A stretch of 15,972 nucleotides of DNA, taken from positions 1 through 15,972 of the forward strand of contig JARKQO010000175.1 of NCBI GenBank assembly GCA_029974855.1, given 5' to 3'. A program made the position numbers and the translations under genes. The DNA comes from Eubacteriales bacterium. GTDB taxonomy: Bacteria; Bacillota_A; Clostridia; Christensenellales; Aristaeellaceae. Below are positions 6,759 to 13,640 of the stretch, in pieces (the stretch's first letter is position 1; every line of letters begins with the position of its first letter). A model generated the notes under the pieces. That model worked only from the letters and a program-made list of their open reading frames with translations, was not told the DNA's origin and did no database searches.

Positions 6759-6834
6759 CTAAAGCATGATACCTTCTGTTATGCTGATCCTATATACAGC
6801 TTGTGGGGCTGAACAAAATAGGGGGTATGATTTG

Positions 6835-7251
6835 ATGAAGAAGCTTGTGGCGGCAATGTTGGTTCTGGTTTTGGTCCTTTGTGCTTTCGCGGCCTATGGG
6901 GAAGAGGGGGACGGGCTGCCTGAAAAGGAGCTGGGCGATGGCTCCACCACCCTTCTGGTTTACGTGGCGTCGGGCAGCGTGGATACGGACGCTCTCTTTT
7001 TCGTCTACACCGATGAAACCAACCTGCTGGACGCGCTGCTGGGGGTGGAACTGATTGACGGGGAGGAGGCCTCCTGGGGGTTTAACGTGACCACGGTGAA
7101 CGGAAAAAAGGCCGATTATGACAAGAATGGCGAATACTGGCGCATCTACCGGTTTGATGAGGAAGAGGAGGACTGGGTTTCGCTGGAAACGTCGCTGAAA
7201 AACACGCCCGTGCAAGTCGGGGACATCTACGGCTTTGAGTTTTGTAAATAA
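6835..7251 (+). CDS. Exported DUF4430-like (transcobalamin-type domain) protein
   Basis: A 138-residue secreted or surface protein. Residues 1-22 form a signal peptide (MKKLVAAMLVLVLVLC, then AFAAYGEE); the cysteine at 16 does not sit in a proper lipobox. The remainder matches the DUF4430 pattern: a beta strand TTLLVYVASG, the helix NLLDALLGVELIDGEE, then WGFNVTTVNGKKADYDKNGEYWRIY (residues 81-105) and a final VQVGDIYGFEF. This domain is related to the C-terminal domain of eukaryotic transcobalamin and often occurs on cell-surface proteins near cobalamin or metal uptake genes; no such genes are near here. The frame opens at 6766, but the ATG at 6835 follows a GGGGG site and begins the signal peptide. 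The next gene starts 29 bp downstream, probably in the same operon. Confidence 0.83.
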   Translation: MKKLVAAMLVLVLVLCAFAAYGEEGDGLPEKELGDGSTTLLVYVASGSVDTDALFFVYTDETNLLDALLGVELIDGEEASWGFNVTTVNGKKADYDKNGEYWRIYRFDEEEEDWVSLETSLKNTPVQVGDIYGFEFCK

Positions 7252-7280
7252 GCGCTTTTGAAAAAGCAGAGGGACATGCG

Positions 7281-7952
7281 ATGAAAAAGAGAGCTTTTTG
7301 CTTCGTTCTGTTGGCGGTTTTGCTATGGGCTTGTGTCATGCCGACGGCGGGCTATGCGGGTCTCATGAGCCGATACAAAGTAAGGGAAGGCGATGAAGAC
7401 TACATAATCATAGGAATCCGTGAGCGGCTGATCGAGCTTGGATACATGACCAGCAAAAGCAATATGAACCGTTTCACCTCGCAGACCGCGGAGGCATACA
7501 AGATGTTTGAGCGGGCGAACGGGTTTGAGGCGAACGGGGTAAGTAGCTTTGGCGAATGGTATCATTTGAAAGGTTCAGACGCGGTGTATGCCCCGGTGAA
7601 AATCAGTTACTCAGCGCTGAAGAAAAACGCGGCCAACCCTTCCGCGTTTTCCCTCAGAAGTTATAAGTTCACCTGCCGCTTTGAGCGTGAGGAGGATTCC
7701 ACGGAGGATGATCTCAATGCCCTTTGCTACATGGGCAAGGGCCAGTGGTTGCTGGTGCGAATGCCGAATTACTGGAATTGGACATTCAACGTCAAGGGTA
7801 CGGATTACTGCGCCCCGGCACTGTGCAGTGGGGATAAGATCGATGTGAAGATCGCAAAAATCATCGGATCTGAGACCTATTGGGACGCACAGGGGAACGA
7901 TATGGTCATACCCGTTGTGGATGCCGTGTACATCGGTCTTTCTAAGTGGTAA
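7281..7952 (+). CDS. Exported protein with peptidoglycan-binding-like repeat
   Basis: A 223-residue exported protein. It begins MKKRAFCFVLLAVLLWAC; LLWAC could be a lipobox with an unusual Trp, otherwise cleavage near AGYAG is likely. Residues 43-100 resemble a PG_binding_1 unit: IIGIRERLIELGYMT, then TAEAYKMFERANGFEANGV and a closing Gly. The second half (residues 122-223) is rich in beta strands and aromatic residues, with three cysteines (132, 149, 177) and a short fourth at 182, and matches nothing I recognise. The start at 7281 has GAGGG seven bases before it and lies 29 bp after the DUF4430-like gene. The pair uses noticeably more A/T-ending codons than the flanking sigE or flotillin genes. 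A terminator follows at 8009. Confidence 0.78.
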   Translation: MKKRAFCFVLLAVLLWACVMPTAGYAGLMSRYKVREGDEDYIIIGIRERLIELGYMTSKSNMNRFTSQTAEAYKMFERANGFEANGVSSFGEWYHLKGSDAVYAPVKISYSALKKNAANPSAFSLRSYKFTCRFEREEDSTEDDLNALCYMGKGQWLLVRMPNYWNWTFNVKGTDYCAPALCSGDKIDVKIAKIIGSETYWDAQGNDMVIPVVDAVYIGLSKW

Positions 7953-8008
7953 ACGCTTCCGCTCCGTCTGGACGCCCATTCTTTTCCGGCAAAGGCATAG
8001 CCGGTAGC

Positions 8009-8040
8009 GCGGCAGCTCCAGGGGGGAACTGCCGCTTTTC
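8009..8040 (+). terminator. Intrinsic terminator after the exported-protein pair
   Basis: GCGGCAG (8009-8015) pairs with CTGCCGC (8029-8035), possibly extended inward by C/G pairs, and is followed by TTTTC. It lies 56 bp after the stop at 7952 and reads on the plus strand, between two convergent genes. Confidence 0.75.
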
Positions 8041-8046
8041 CTTATA

Positions 8047-8072
8047 CTGTACTTATAGTACAGCTATTTTTT
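8047..8072 (+). terminator. Second, weaker terminator-like hairpin at the end of the flotillin gene
   Basis: CTGTAC (8047-8052) and GTACAG (8058-8063) form a 6-bp stem with a TTATA loop, followed by CTA and six T residues (8067-8072). On the plus strand it would be a back-up terminator. It abuts the flotillin stop codon (8064-8066, minus strand), where the same stem could also mark that transcript's 3' end. Confidence 0.4.
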
Positions 8073-9587
8073 CCCCTTCTCCTCCCTGGCAGCTTCCCCG
8101 GGCGCAACCGCCGCAACCGGCGCGGCAGGAGCCTCCACGGCGGCGGACCCCGCCGGCCCCCCGGCCGTCACCCCCATCCGGCCTCCCACAAAGCCCGCCA
8201 GCAGGCTCTTCAAATCAATGCCGATGCCCTGGGTGAAGCCCTCGGAGATCTGGGTGGTGGACTGGATGATGTCCTGTACCAGCTTGGCGCTGTTCCCCTC
8301 CCCGTACATGGTGATCTTATCCACCTTGCTCAGGGGCTCCGCCACGTTGCGGGCGATCTCCGGCAGGGCCGCGAAGTACATCTCCAGCACGGCGGCCTCG
8401 CCGTACTTGCGCATGGCCTCCGCCTTTTTGTCAATGCCCTCCGCCTCAGCGATGGCCTTGGCCCGGATGGCCTCCGCCTGGGCCAGGCCCAGCTTCTTCA
8501 CGCCCTCGGCCTCCTGCTCCCGCTGGTAGCGCTCCGCCTCGGCCTTCAGCCGCAGGCCCTCGGCCTCCCTTTGGGCCTCGGCCAGCTCCGCCTCCGCCTG
8601 CTTTTGCCGCTCAAAGAGCTGGGCCTCGGCCTTCTTCTGCCGCTCGTACAGCTCCGCTTCGGCCTTTTTCTTCACGGTGGCCTCCAAAGTGCGCTCAGTG
8701 ACCTCCACCTCCCGCTCCTTCAAAACGGCCTCCCGCTCCTGCTGGGCGATGTTGGCGTCCACGGTCTTGATCTCGATGGTCTTGCGCTGCTCCTCCTGCT
8801 GGATGGCATAGGCCGCGTCCGCGTTCGCCCGCTTGATGTCCGCCAAAGTCCGCAGCTCCGCCTCCTTCATCAGCAGGTCGTTGTTGCGGATGGCGATCTG
8901 GGTCTCCGCCGCCACCCGGGCGTCGTTGGCCTCCTTGCTGGCCTGGGCTTGGGCCTTGGCGATCTCCTTGTCCGCCTCGGCCTTGGCGATGGCGGCCTTT
9001 TTCTTGATCTGGCTGATGTTGTCGATGCCCAGATCGCTGATCACGCCGTTCTGGTCCGAAAAGCTCTGGACGTTGAAGCTGACAATCTCAAGGCCCATCC
9101 TCTGCAGATCCGGGACGGCGTTCTCCTGCACCTTTTCCGCAAAGGTCTTGCGGTTGGTCACCATCTCCTCCAGGCGCATCTGGCCGATGATCTCCCGCAT
9201 GTTGCCCTCCAGCACGTCCTGCACGGTTCCGATGATATAGGCGGGCGTCTGGTTCAAAAAGTTCTGGGCCGCCACGGCCACCATGTGCTTTTCCGTCCCG
9301 ATTTTCAGCTTCACCGCCGCGTCCACAGTGATGTTGATATACTCCGCCGTGGGCACATAGGAATTGGTTTTTACGTCCACGGACATCATTTTCAGGCTCA
9401 GCTTGTCCATCCTCTCCAAGAAGGGAATCCGCACCCCCGCCCGGCCGATCACCACCCGCCGCCGGATGCCCGAGATGATGTACGCCTCATCCGGCGGGGC
9501 CTTCACGTAGCCCAGAATACAAATCAAGAGGAACACCCCTGCCGCGATGGCTGCCACTATGCCCCAGTCCACCATTGACCACTCCAT
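8064..9587 (-). CDS. floT: Flotillin, FloT/YuaG type (SPFH domain)
   Basis: Scaffold protein of functional membrane microdomains, 507 residues, the same size as Bacillus FloT. Residues 6-28 form a membrane-inserting hydrophobic segment. The SPFH domain follows (PPDEAYIISG, DKLSLKMMSVDV, LEGNMREIIGQMRLEEM, DLQRMGLEIVSFNV). The hallmark NGVISDLGIDNISQIKK comes at residues 180-196, then a long Ala/Glu/Lys coiled coil to about residue 410. The C-terminal assembly region includes YGEAAVLEMYFAALPEIA and PLSKVDKITMYGEGN. The last 40 residues are an Ala/Pro/Gly-rich tail. The frame opens at 9842, but ATG 9587 has GGAGG eight bases before it and begins like the family. Flotillins are often next to an NfeD gene (yuaF); none is seen here. 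Confidence 0.93.
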   Translation of the reverse strand: MEWSMVDWGIVAAIAAGVFLLICILGYVKAPPDEAYIISGIRRRVVIGRAGVRIPFLERMDKLSLKMMSVDVKTNSYVPTAEYINITVDAAVKLKIGTEKHMVAVAAQNFLNQTPAYIIGTVQDVLEGNMREIIGQMRLEEMVTNRKTFAEKVQENAVPDLQRMGLEIVSFNVQSFSDQNGVISDLGIDNISQIKKKAAIAKAEADKEIAKAQAQASKEANDARVAAETQIAIRNNDLLMKEAELRTLADIKRANADAAYAIQQEEQRKTIEIKTVDANIAQQEREAVLKEREVEVTERTLEATVKKKAEAELYERQKKAEAQLFERQKQAEAELAEAQREAEGLRLKAEAERYQREQEAEGVKKLGLAQAEAIRAKAIAEAEGIDKKAEAMRKYGEAAVLEMYFAALPEIARNVAEPLSKVDKITMYGEGNSAKLVQDIIQSTTQISEGFTQGIGIDLKSLLAGFVGGRMGVTAGGPAGSAAVEAPAAPVAAVAPGEAAREEKGKK

Positions 9588-9618
9588 GGCAAAATCCTCC
9601 CCTGTTCTTGGTGGGAAT

Positions 9619-9637
9619 AGTATACCATTTCCATGGT
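9619..9637 (-). promoter_or_regulatory. Extended -10 promoter of the flotillin gene with overlapping inverted repeat
   Basis: Minus strand TATACT (complement of 9619-9624) is preceded by TGG, an extended -10 element, 31 bp before the start codon; there is no good -35. An inverted repeat ACCAT-TTCC-ATGGT (9624-9637) covers the upstream edge of the -10 and the spacer and could be an operator. The same ATGGTATACT core occurs in the predicted cdaR promoter. Confidence 0.5.
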
Positions 9638-9714
9638 CCTCTTGGGGCTTTTTGGCGAAAAAAGGTATTTTATGACGCTTTGTGTCCTGCCGCGCCGCCC
9701 CCCCGGGGCATCCC

Positions 9715-9743
9715 TTGCCTTCCGCTTCCTTCTGTGCTATCAT
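9715..9743 (+). promoter_or_regulatory. Promoter of the DUF1538-PII operon, placing the start site at the start codon
   Basis: TTGCCT (9715-9720) and TATCAT (9738-9743) are 17 bp apart, with TG one base before the -10 (extended -10, TGC-TATCAT). The predicted start is 9750-9751, which coincides with the GTG start codon of the DUF1538 gene. Confidence 0.6.
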
Positions 9744-9750
9744 AGTCATC

Positions 9751-11370
9751 GTGAAGACATTACGCACCATCAAAGAAACATTTTTATCCTCCTTGCCCCT
9801 GGCCGGCATCATGATCGTCATCTGCGTGTTCGTGGCTCCCATGCCCGATCCCTATGACTACGTGAAGCTGGTAATCGGTTATGCGGGTGTGGTGGTGGGC
9901 CAGGCCCTGTTTTTGGTGGGCCTGGACAACAGCATCTTGCCCATTGGGAAGATGGTGGGCGGCTCCTTGGGGAAGCTGAAAAAGGGCGTGTTCATCATCT
10001 TCTTCGGTTTGCTCTTCGGCCTTCTGGCCACTGTGGCGGAGCCCGCCATCGGGGTGCTGGCCCGGCAGGCCCACATGATTTTGGACATCGTGGACGTCAC
10101 CACCTTCATCTGGATCATGGGGGCGGGCATCGGGGTCTGCGTGGGCTTCTCCCTGTACCGGATCATGAAGGATCTGAACATCAAAATCGTGTTTGCCGCC
10201 CTGTACGCGGCGGTGTTCCTGACGGTGATCTTCGTGCCGGAGCAGTTTGTGGCTTTGGCCTTTGACGGCAGCGGGGCCACCACCGGGGATGTGTCCGTGC
10301 CCTTCATTCTGGTGCTGGGCCTGGGCGTTTCCACCACCATGTCCAGGCACAAAACCAACGACGATACCTTCGGCATCATCGGCCTAGCCTCGGTAGGCCC
10401 CATTTTGGCCATGTTCCTCTACGGCATCATCCTGAAAATCGCCCACGGCGGCGTGGTGCCCCCTGCCAATGTGTACGATCCGGGGGCGGCCCAGGGCCTT
10501 TTGCAGATTTTCCTGGCCAACGCCTGGGACGTGGTGCTGGTGCTGGCCCCCATCATCTTGCTGTTTTTGCCCTTCCAGTTCTTCCTGATCAAGCTGCCCA
10601 AAAAAGAGCTGCTGACGCTGCTCATCGGCGCTATCCCGGTGTATCTGGGCCTGCTGATCTTCCTCTCCTGCATCGAGTTTGGCTTCGCCTTCGCGGGCAA
10701 GTACATCGGAGAGGTGTTTTTGGACCCCCTGCGGCCCCACTGGTTTCAATGGATGCTGTTGGTGGTGGGCTTTATTCTGGGCATGTCCATCACCTTGTCG
10801 GAGCCGGCGGTCACCGTTTTGGGGGACCAGCTGGAGGAGATCACCAACGGCCACATCAAGAACCTCACTATCCGCATGACCCTGGCCATCGGCATCGGCT
10901 TCGCCTCCGTGCTGTCCATGCTGAAAATCCTCACCCAGATCAACATCCTGTACTTCTTGGTACCGTTGTACCTCATTGCCATCATCATGATGAAGTTTAC
11001 CCCCAAGCTGTTTGTGGGCCTGGCCTTCGACTCCGGGGGCGTCAGCGGCGGGGCCCTGACCTCGGCCTTCTTAACGCCCCTGACCTTGGGGGTGGCCCAG
11101 GCGGTGGCCAACCGGGCCGGGCCCTCGGCCCAATCCATCCTCACCAACGGCTTTGGCATCATCGCCTTTATCTCCGTTACGCCGCTGATCGCGGTGCAGT
11201 GCCTGGGCATCCTGTACGACGTCCGCTTCCGCAAGATGCAAAAGGCCCTGGAGGACGATCTGGATGAGGAGCTGGAAGACCTGGAGGATTTCTGTGCCCT
11301 GGCAGACCCGGATTCCGAGGAATATCACCAACGATGTGTAGCCATGGAGGGACTCAAAGGTGAACAGTGA
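9751..11370 (+). CDS. DUF1538 family membrane protein, putative PII-regulated transporter
   Basis: A polytopic membrane protein of 539 residues built from two tandem DUF1538 units. Each unit has an EP motif followed about 75 residues later by a small-residue loop: TVAEPAIGVLA (95) with ALAFDGSGATTGDVSVPF (168-185), and TLSEPAVTVLG (348) with GLAFDSGGVSGG (423-434). The offset of about 254 residues shows an internal duplication, as in inverted-repeat secondary transporters. The substrate is unknown. After the last helix comes an acidic cytoplasmic tail (ALEDDLDEELEDLEDF, residues 499-514). The start is uncertain: the frame is open from 9682, the family-like sequence begins at GTG 9751 (VKTLRTIKETFLSSLP), and no ribosome binding site precedes it. 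It overlaps the first PII-like gene by 11 bp. Confidence 0.87.
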   Translation: MKTLRTIKETFLSSLPLAGIMIVICVFVAPMPDPYDYVKLVIGYAGVVVGQALFLVGLDNSILPIGKMVGGSLGKLKKGVFIIFFGLLFGLLATVAEPAIGVLARQAHMILDIVDVTTFIWIMGAGIGVCVGFSLYRIMKDLNIKIVFAALYAAVFLTVIFVPEQFVALAFDGSGATTGDVSVPFILVLGLGVSTTMSRHKTNDDTFGIIGLASVGPILAMFLYGIILKIAHGGVVPPANVYDPGAAQGLLQIFLANAWDVVLVLAPIILLFLPFQFFLIKLPKKELLTLLIGAIPVYLGLLIFLSCIEFGFAFAGKYIGEVFLDPLRPHWFQWMLLVVGFILGMSITLSEPAVTVLGDQLEEITNGHIKNLTIRMTLAIGIGFASVLSMLKILTQINILYFLVPLYLIAIIMMKFTPKLFVGLAFDSGGVSGGALTSAFLTPLTLGVAQAVANRAGPSAQSILTNGFGIIAFISVTPLIAVQCLGILYDVRFRKMQKALEDDLDEELEDLEDFCALADPDSEEYHQRCVAMEGLKGEQ

Positions 11371-11668
11371 CGAGATCCGTTTCCTGGTGGTCATCGCCGA
11401 CCGGAAGAAAAAGTCGGCGCTTTTGGAGGCGCTGTGCAAGATGGGCTGCAAGATGGCCAACTGCTTCTATGCCAAGGGTTCCGTCAATGCCAGCGCCTTT
11501 GCGGACGCCTTCGGCTTCGCCCCTGAGGAGCACAAGGTCATCCTCACCCTCTTGATGCCCAGGGAAAAGACCGAGGCGGCCCTGGCCCTCCTGACAGACC
11601 AGTTTCATTTTCACAAGCCCAATACGGGCATCGCCTTCACCATTCCCGTGGAAGGCCTGTCCCATTAG
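11360..11668 (+). CDS. PII-like signalling protein, first copy
   Basis: A 102-residue soluble protein with a ferredoxin-like PII pattern: beta strand RFLVVIADRKK, a helix SALLEALCKMGCKMANCFYA, an atypical shortened loop region, a strand HKVILTLLMPREKTEAALALL and a final beta/turn IAFTIPVEGL that matches the end of PII proteins (compare GKIFVSPVEE). The canonical T-loop tyrosine segment is missing, so uridylylation as in GlnB is unlikely. Three cysteines (26, 30, 35) cluster near the second strand. It begins with GTG at 11360, inside the end of the DUF1538 gene, with GGAGGG seven bases upstream, which signals translational coupling. PII-like proteins next to transporters usually bind nucleotides and gate the transporter; that role is inferred here. 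Confidence 0.8.
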   Translation: MNSDEIRFLVVIADRKKKSALLEALCKMGCKMANCFYAKGSVNASAFADAFGFAPEEHKVILTLLMPREKTEAALALLTDQFHFHKPNTGIAFTIPVEGLSH

Positions 11669-11689
11669 TCGGTGTGGAGGATACGAAGC

Positions 11690-12007
11690 ATGAAGAACCC
11701 AAAGGCGCTTTTCATCGTGGTGAACGCGGGGTTTTCCCAGGAGATCGTGGACATCGCCCGGGGACTGGGGGCCAGCGGCGCCACCATCCTCAACGGCCGG
11801 GGAGAGGGCACCACCAATAAAACCATCATGGGCATCACCGTGGATTTGGAAAAGGAAATGGTGCTGACCTTGGTGGAGGCCGACACCGCCCTGCGGATCA
11901 TGGAGGCCGTGAAGGAAAAGGCGGGGGTGAAAACCCCGGCCCATGGGGTATGCTTTTTGATGCCCGTGGACAAAATGACGGATATTTCCCCCCATCCCCT
12001 GCCCTGA
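11690..12007 (+). CDS. PII-like signalling protein, second copy
   Basis: A 105-residue protein more clearly related to PII than its neighbour. It has ALFIVVNAGFSQEIVDIARGLGASGATILNGRGEG (residues 6-40), aligning with the first beta-alpha-beta of PII and the start of its T-loop. NKTIMGITVDLEKEMVLTLVEA and the helix ALRIMEAVKEKAGV follow. KTPAHGVCFLMPVDKMTDI (81-99) corresponds to the PII B/C-loop region (KIGDGKIFVSPVE...). The T-loop is short and has no uridylylation tyrosine. The ATG at 11690 follows GGAGG by nine bases, 21 bp after the first copy. The two copies share little sequence, so they may form separate trimers or a mixed one. No terminator follows; the serS promoter starts five bases after the stop. 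Confidence 0.86.
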   Translation: MKNPKALFIVVNAGFSQEIVDIARGLGASGATILNGRGEGTTNKTIMGITVDLEKEMVLTLVEADTALRIMEAVKEKAGVKTPAHGVCFLMPVDKMTDISPHPLP

Positions 12008-12011
12008 ACCC

Positions 12012-12040
12012 TTGACAAGGGCGGGGAAAGCGTTTATCAT
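12012..12040 (+). promoter_or_regulatory. Promoter of the serS T-box transcript
   Basis: A consensus -35 TTGACA (12012-12017), a 17-bp spacer and TATCAT (12035-12040) predict a start at about A12047. The -35 box lies inside a short inverted repeat, CCCTT-GAC-AAGGG (12009-12021), directly after the stop of the PII-like gene. Confidence 0.82.
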
Positions 12041-12046
12041 CAACAC

Positions 12047-12285
12047 ACGGCCATGACCGTGGCCCGGGAATCCCAACGCCTTCAGAGAGCAGCCGTCCGG
12101 TGCGAGGCTGCGGCGAGGATTGCCCTTTCCACCACGGGAGCCGGCGGCGAGGAGCCGCGGGGTGCGCCCTGTACAGCGCGGCAAAGTGAAACGCCGGGCC
12201 TGCCCGGGGTTTAAGCCGGGTGGCACCGCGGAGCAGCGTCCTCCGTCCCTGTGGCTATGGAAATCCATAGCGGCGGGGCGTTTTT
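12047..12285 (+). promoter_or_regulatory. Serine T-box riboswitch (tRNA-Ser sensing leader of serS)
   Basis: A leader RNA that turns on serS when uncharged tRNA-Ser accumulates. Stem I closes with CCGTGG (12057-12062) and CCACGG (12132-12137). Above it GGGAATCC pairs with GGATT-g-CCC, and the apical part carries AGAGAGC and GGTGCGAG with stem 12089-12094/12106-12111. The internal loop on the 3' side reads TTTCCA, placing a UCC serine specifier at 12128-12130 followed by A, as expected. The T-box GGGTGGCACCGCGG is at 12218-12231; its TGGC (12221-12224) complements the GCCA end of tRNA-Ser, whose discriminator is G. The competing terminator is at 12247-12285. All parts agree with the downstream serS gene. 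Confidence 0.95.
12247..12285 (+). terminator. T-box regulated terminator
   Basis: A long stem with arms 12247-12260 and 12265-12278 (CTATGG/CCATAG at the top, CCC/GGG at the base, one mismatch and two G.U pairs) and an AAAT loop is followed by CG and five T residues. It forms when tRNA-Ser is charged and stops transcription before serS. Confidence 0.88.
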
Positions 12286-12316
12286 ATTTCCCAAAACAGA
12301 AATCGGAGGGATTCCC

Positions 12317-13588
12317 ATGCTGGACATCAAACGGATCCGTCAAAACCCCCAGGAACTGGTGGACGCGCTGAAGGCCCGCCACAAGGATATCTCTTTGGAG
12401 GAGTTTCTGGCCCAGGACGCCGCCCGCCGCGGCCTCATGGCCGAGGCCGAGGAGAAGAAGGCCCTGCGCAACGCCACCTCCAAGCGCATCGGAGAGGCCA
12501 AGAAGCGGGGCGCGGAGGACGGCGAAACCGCTGCCATCATGGAGGAAATGCGGCTGTTGGGGGACAAGATCGCCGCTTTGGACGCGGACATCGCCGAGCT
12601 GGATGGCCAGATGGAGCGGTTTTTGATGAACGTGCCCAACTTCCCCCACCAAAGCGTGCCTGTGGGCCAGGATGAGCGGGACAATCCGGAGCAGCGCCGC
12701 TGGGGCGAGCCCCGTTCCTTTCCCTGGGAGCCCAAGCCCCATTGGGACATCGGCACGGATTTGAAAATTCTGGATTTTGACACCGCCGCCAAGGTTTCCG
12801 GTGCCCGGTTCACTTTCTACCGGGGCCTGGGGGCCCGCCTGGAGCGGGCCGTCATCAACTTCTTCCTGAACACCCACGCCGCCGACGGCTACGACGAGGT
12901 GTACCCCCCCTACATGGTCACCCGGGCCGCCATGACCGGCACCGGCCAGCTGCCCAAGTTCGAGGAGGACGCCTACAAGGTGGACCAGGACACCTTCCTC
13001 ATCCCCACGGCGGAGGTGCCCGTCACCAACATGTACCGGGAGATGATTTTGGACGGGGCCTTGCTGCCCATCCGCCACTGCGCCTACTCCACCTGCTTTC
13101 GGGCCGAGGCGGGCAGCGCGGGCCGGGACACCCGGGGCCTGATCCGCCAGCACCAGTTCAACAAGGTGGAGCTGGTAAAGATCGCCAAGCCCGAGCAGAG
13201 CTACGAGGAGCTGGAATCCATGACCCGCCAGGCGGAGAAGGTGCTCCAGCTGCTGGGCCTGCCCCACCGGGTGGTGGCCCTGTGCACCGGGGACATGGGC
13301 TTCTCCGCGGCCAAAACCTACGACGTGGAGGTATGGATGCCCAGCTACGGCCGCTATGTGGAGATCTCCAGCTGCTCCAACTGCGAGGACTTCCAGGCCC
13401 GCCGGGCTGGGATCCGCTACCGGGAGAACCCCAAGGACAAGCCCCAGTTCGCCCACACCTTAAACGGCAGCGGCGTGGCGGTGGGCCGCACCGTGGCCGC
13501 CATTTTGGAGAACTACCAGAACGAGGACGGCACCGTGACGGTGCCCGAGGCCCTGCGGCCCTATATGGGCACGGACATCATCCGGTAG
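12317..13588 (+). CDS. serS: Serine--tRNA ligase
   Basis: Cytoplasmic class II aminoacyl-tRNA synthetase that charges tRNA-Ser (and tRNA-Sec where present), 423 residues, the usual bacterial length. It starts [14 protein letters not shown], the family-typical N-terminus. Residues 1-105 form the tRNA-binding coiled coil. Motif 1 is at about 171-200, the serine-binding TAEVP at 231-235, motif 2 [16 protein letters not shown] at 259-274 with [10 protein letters not shown] after it, [15 protein letters not shown] at 349-363, and motif 3 [17 protein letters not shown] at 382-398. The start is ATG 12317 with GGAGGG six bases before it. Expression is controlled by the T-box leader just upstream. The gene has its own promoter, independent of the PII operon. 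Confidence 0.98.
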   Translation: MLDIKRIRQNPQELVDALKARHKDISLEEFLAQDAARRGLMAEAEEKKALRNATSKRIGEAKKRGAEDGETAAIMEEMRLLGDKIAALDADIAELDGQMERFLMNVPNFPHQSVPVGQDERDNPEQRRWGEPRSFPWEPKPHWDIGTDLKILDFDTAAKVSGARFTFYRGLGARLERAVINFFLNTHAADGYDEVYPPYMVTRAAMTGTGQLPKFEEDAYKVDQDTFLIPTAEVPVTNMYREMILDGALLPIRHCAYSTCFRAEAGSAGRDTRGLIRQHQFNKVELVKIAKPEQSYEELESMTRQAEKVLQLLGLPHRVVALCTGDMGFSAAKTYDVEVWMPSYGRYVEISSCSNCEDFQARRAGIRYRENPKDKPQFAHTLNGSGVAVGRTVAAILENYQNEDGTVTVPEALRPYMGTDIIR

Positions 13589-13610
13589 GGCTTCGCCCTC
13601 TTCTTTCCGC
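13587..13610 (+). terminator. Possible weak terminator after serS
   Basis: AGGGC-TTC-GCCCT (13587-13599) overlaps the serS stop codon and is followed by a pyrimidine run CTTCTTTCC rather than a clean T-tract. It may end serS transcription and, in reverse, that of the convergent cdaR gene. Confidence 0.35.
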
Positions 13611-13640
13611 TTCGCCCCTTTTCTTTCCGCTTCGCCCCTA
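13601..13640. repeat. Two 20-bp tandem repeats between serS and cdaR
   Basis: TTCTTTCCGCTTCGCCCC plus two bases occurs at 13601-13620 and again at 13621-13640, differing only in the last base. A half copy (CTTCGCCC) lies at 13591-13598 within the preceding hairpin. The second copy ends in the cdaR stop codon (13638-13640). It looks like a slippage product in a convergent intergenic region. Confidence 0.7.

Noticed and set aside
8571..9578. A 335-codon plus-strand frame opposite the flotillin gene
   Set aside because: A Leu/Gly/His-rich shadow of the flotillin coiled coil on the other strand.
12284..13456. A 390-codon minus-strand open frame opposite serS
   Set aside because: Antisense shadow of a certain serS gene; low-complexity composition and no ribosome binding site.
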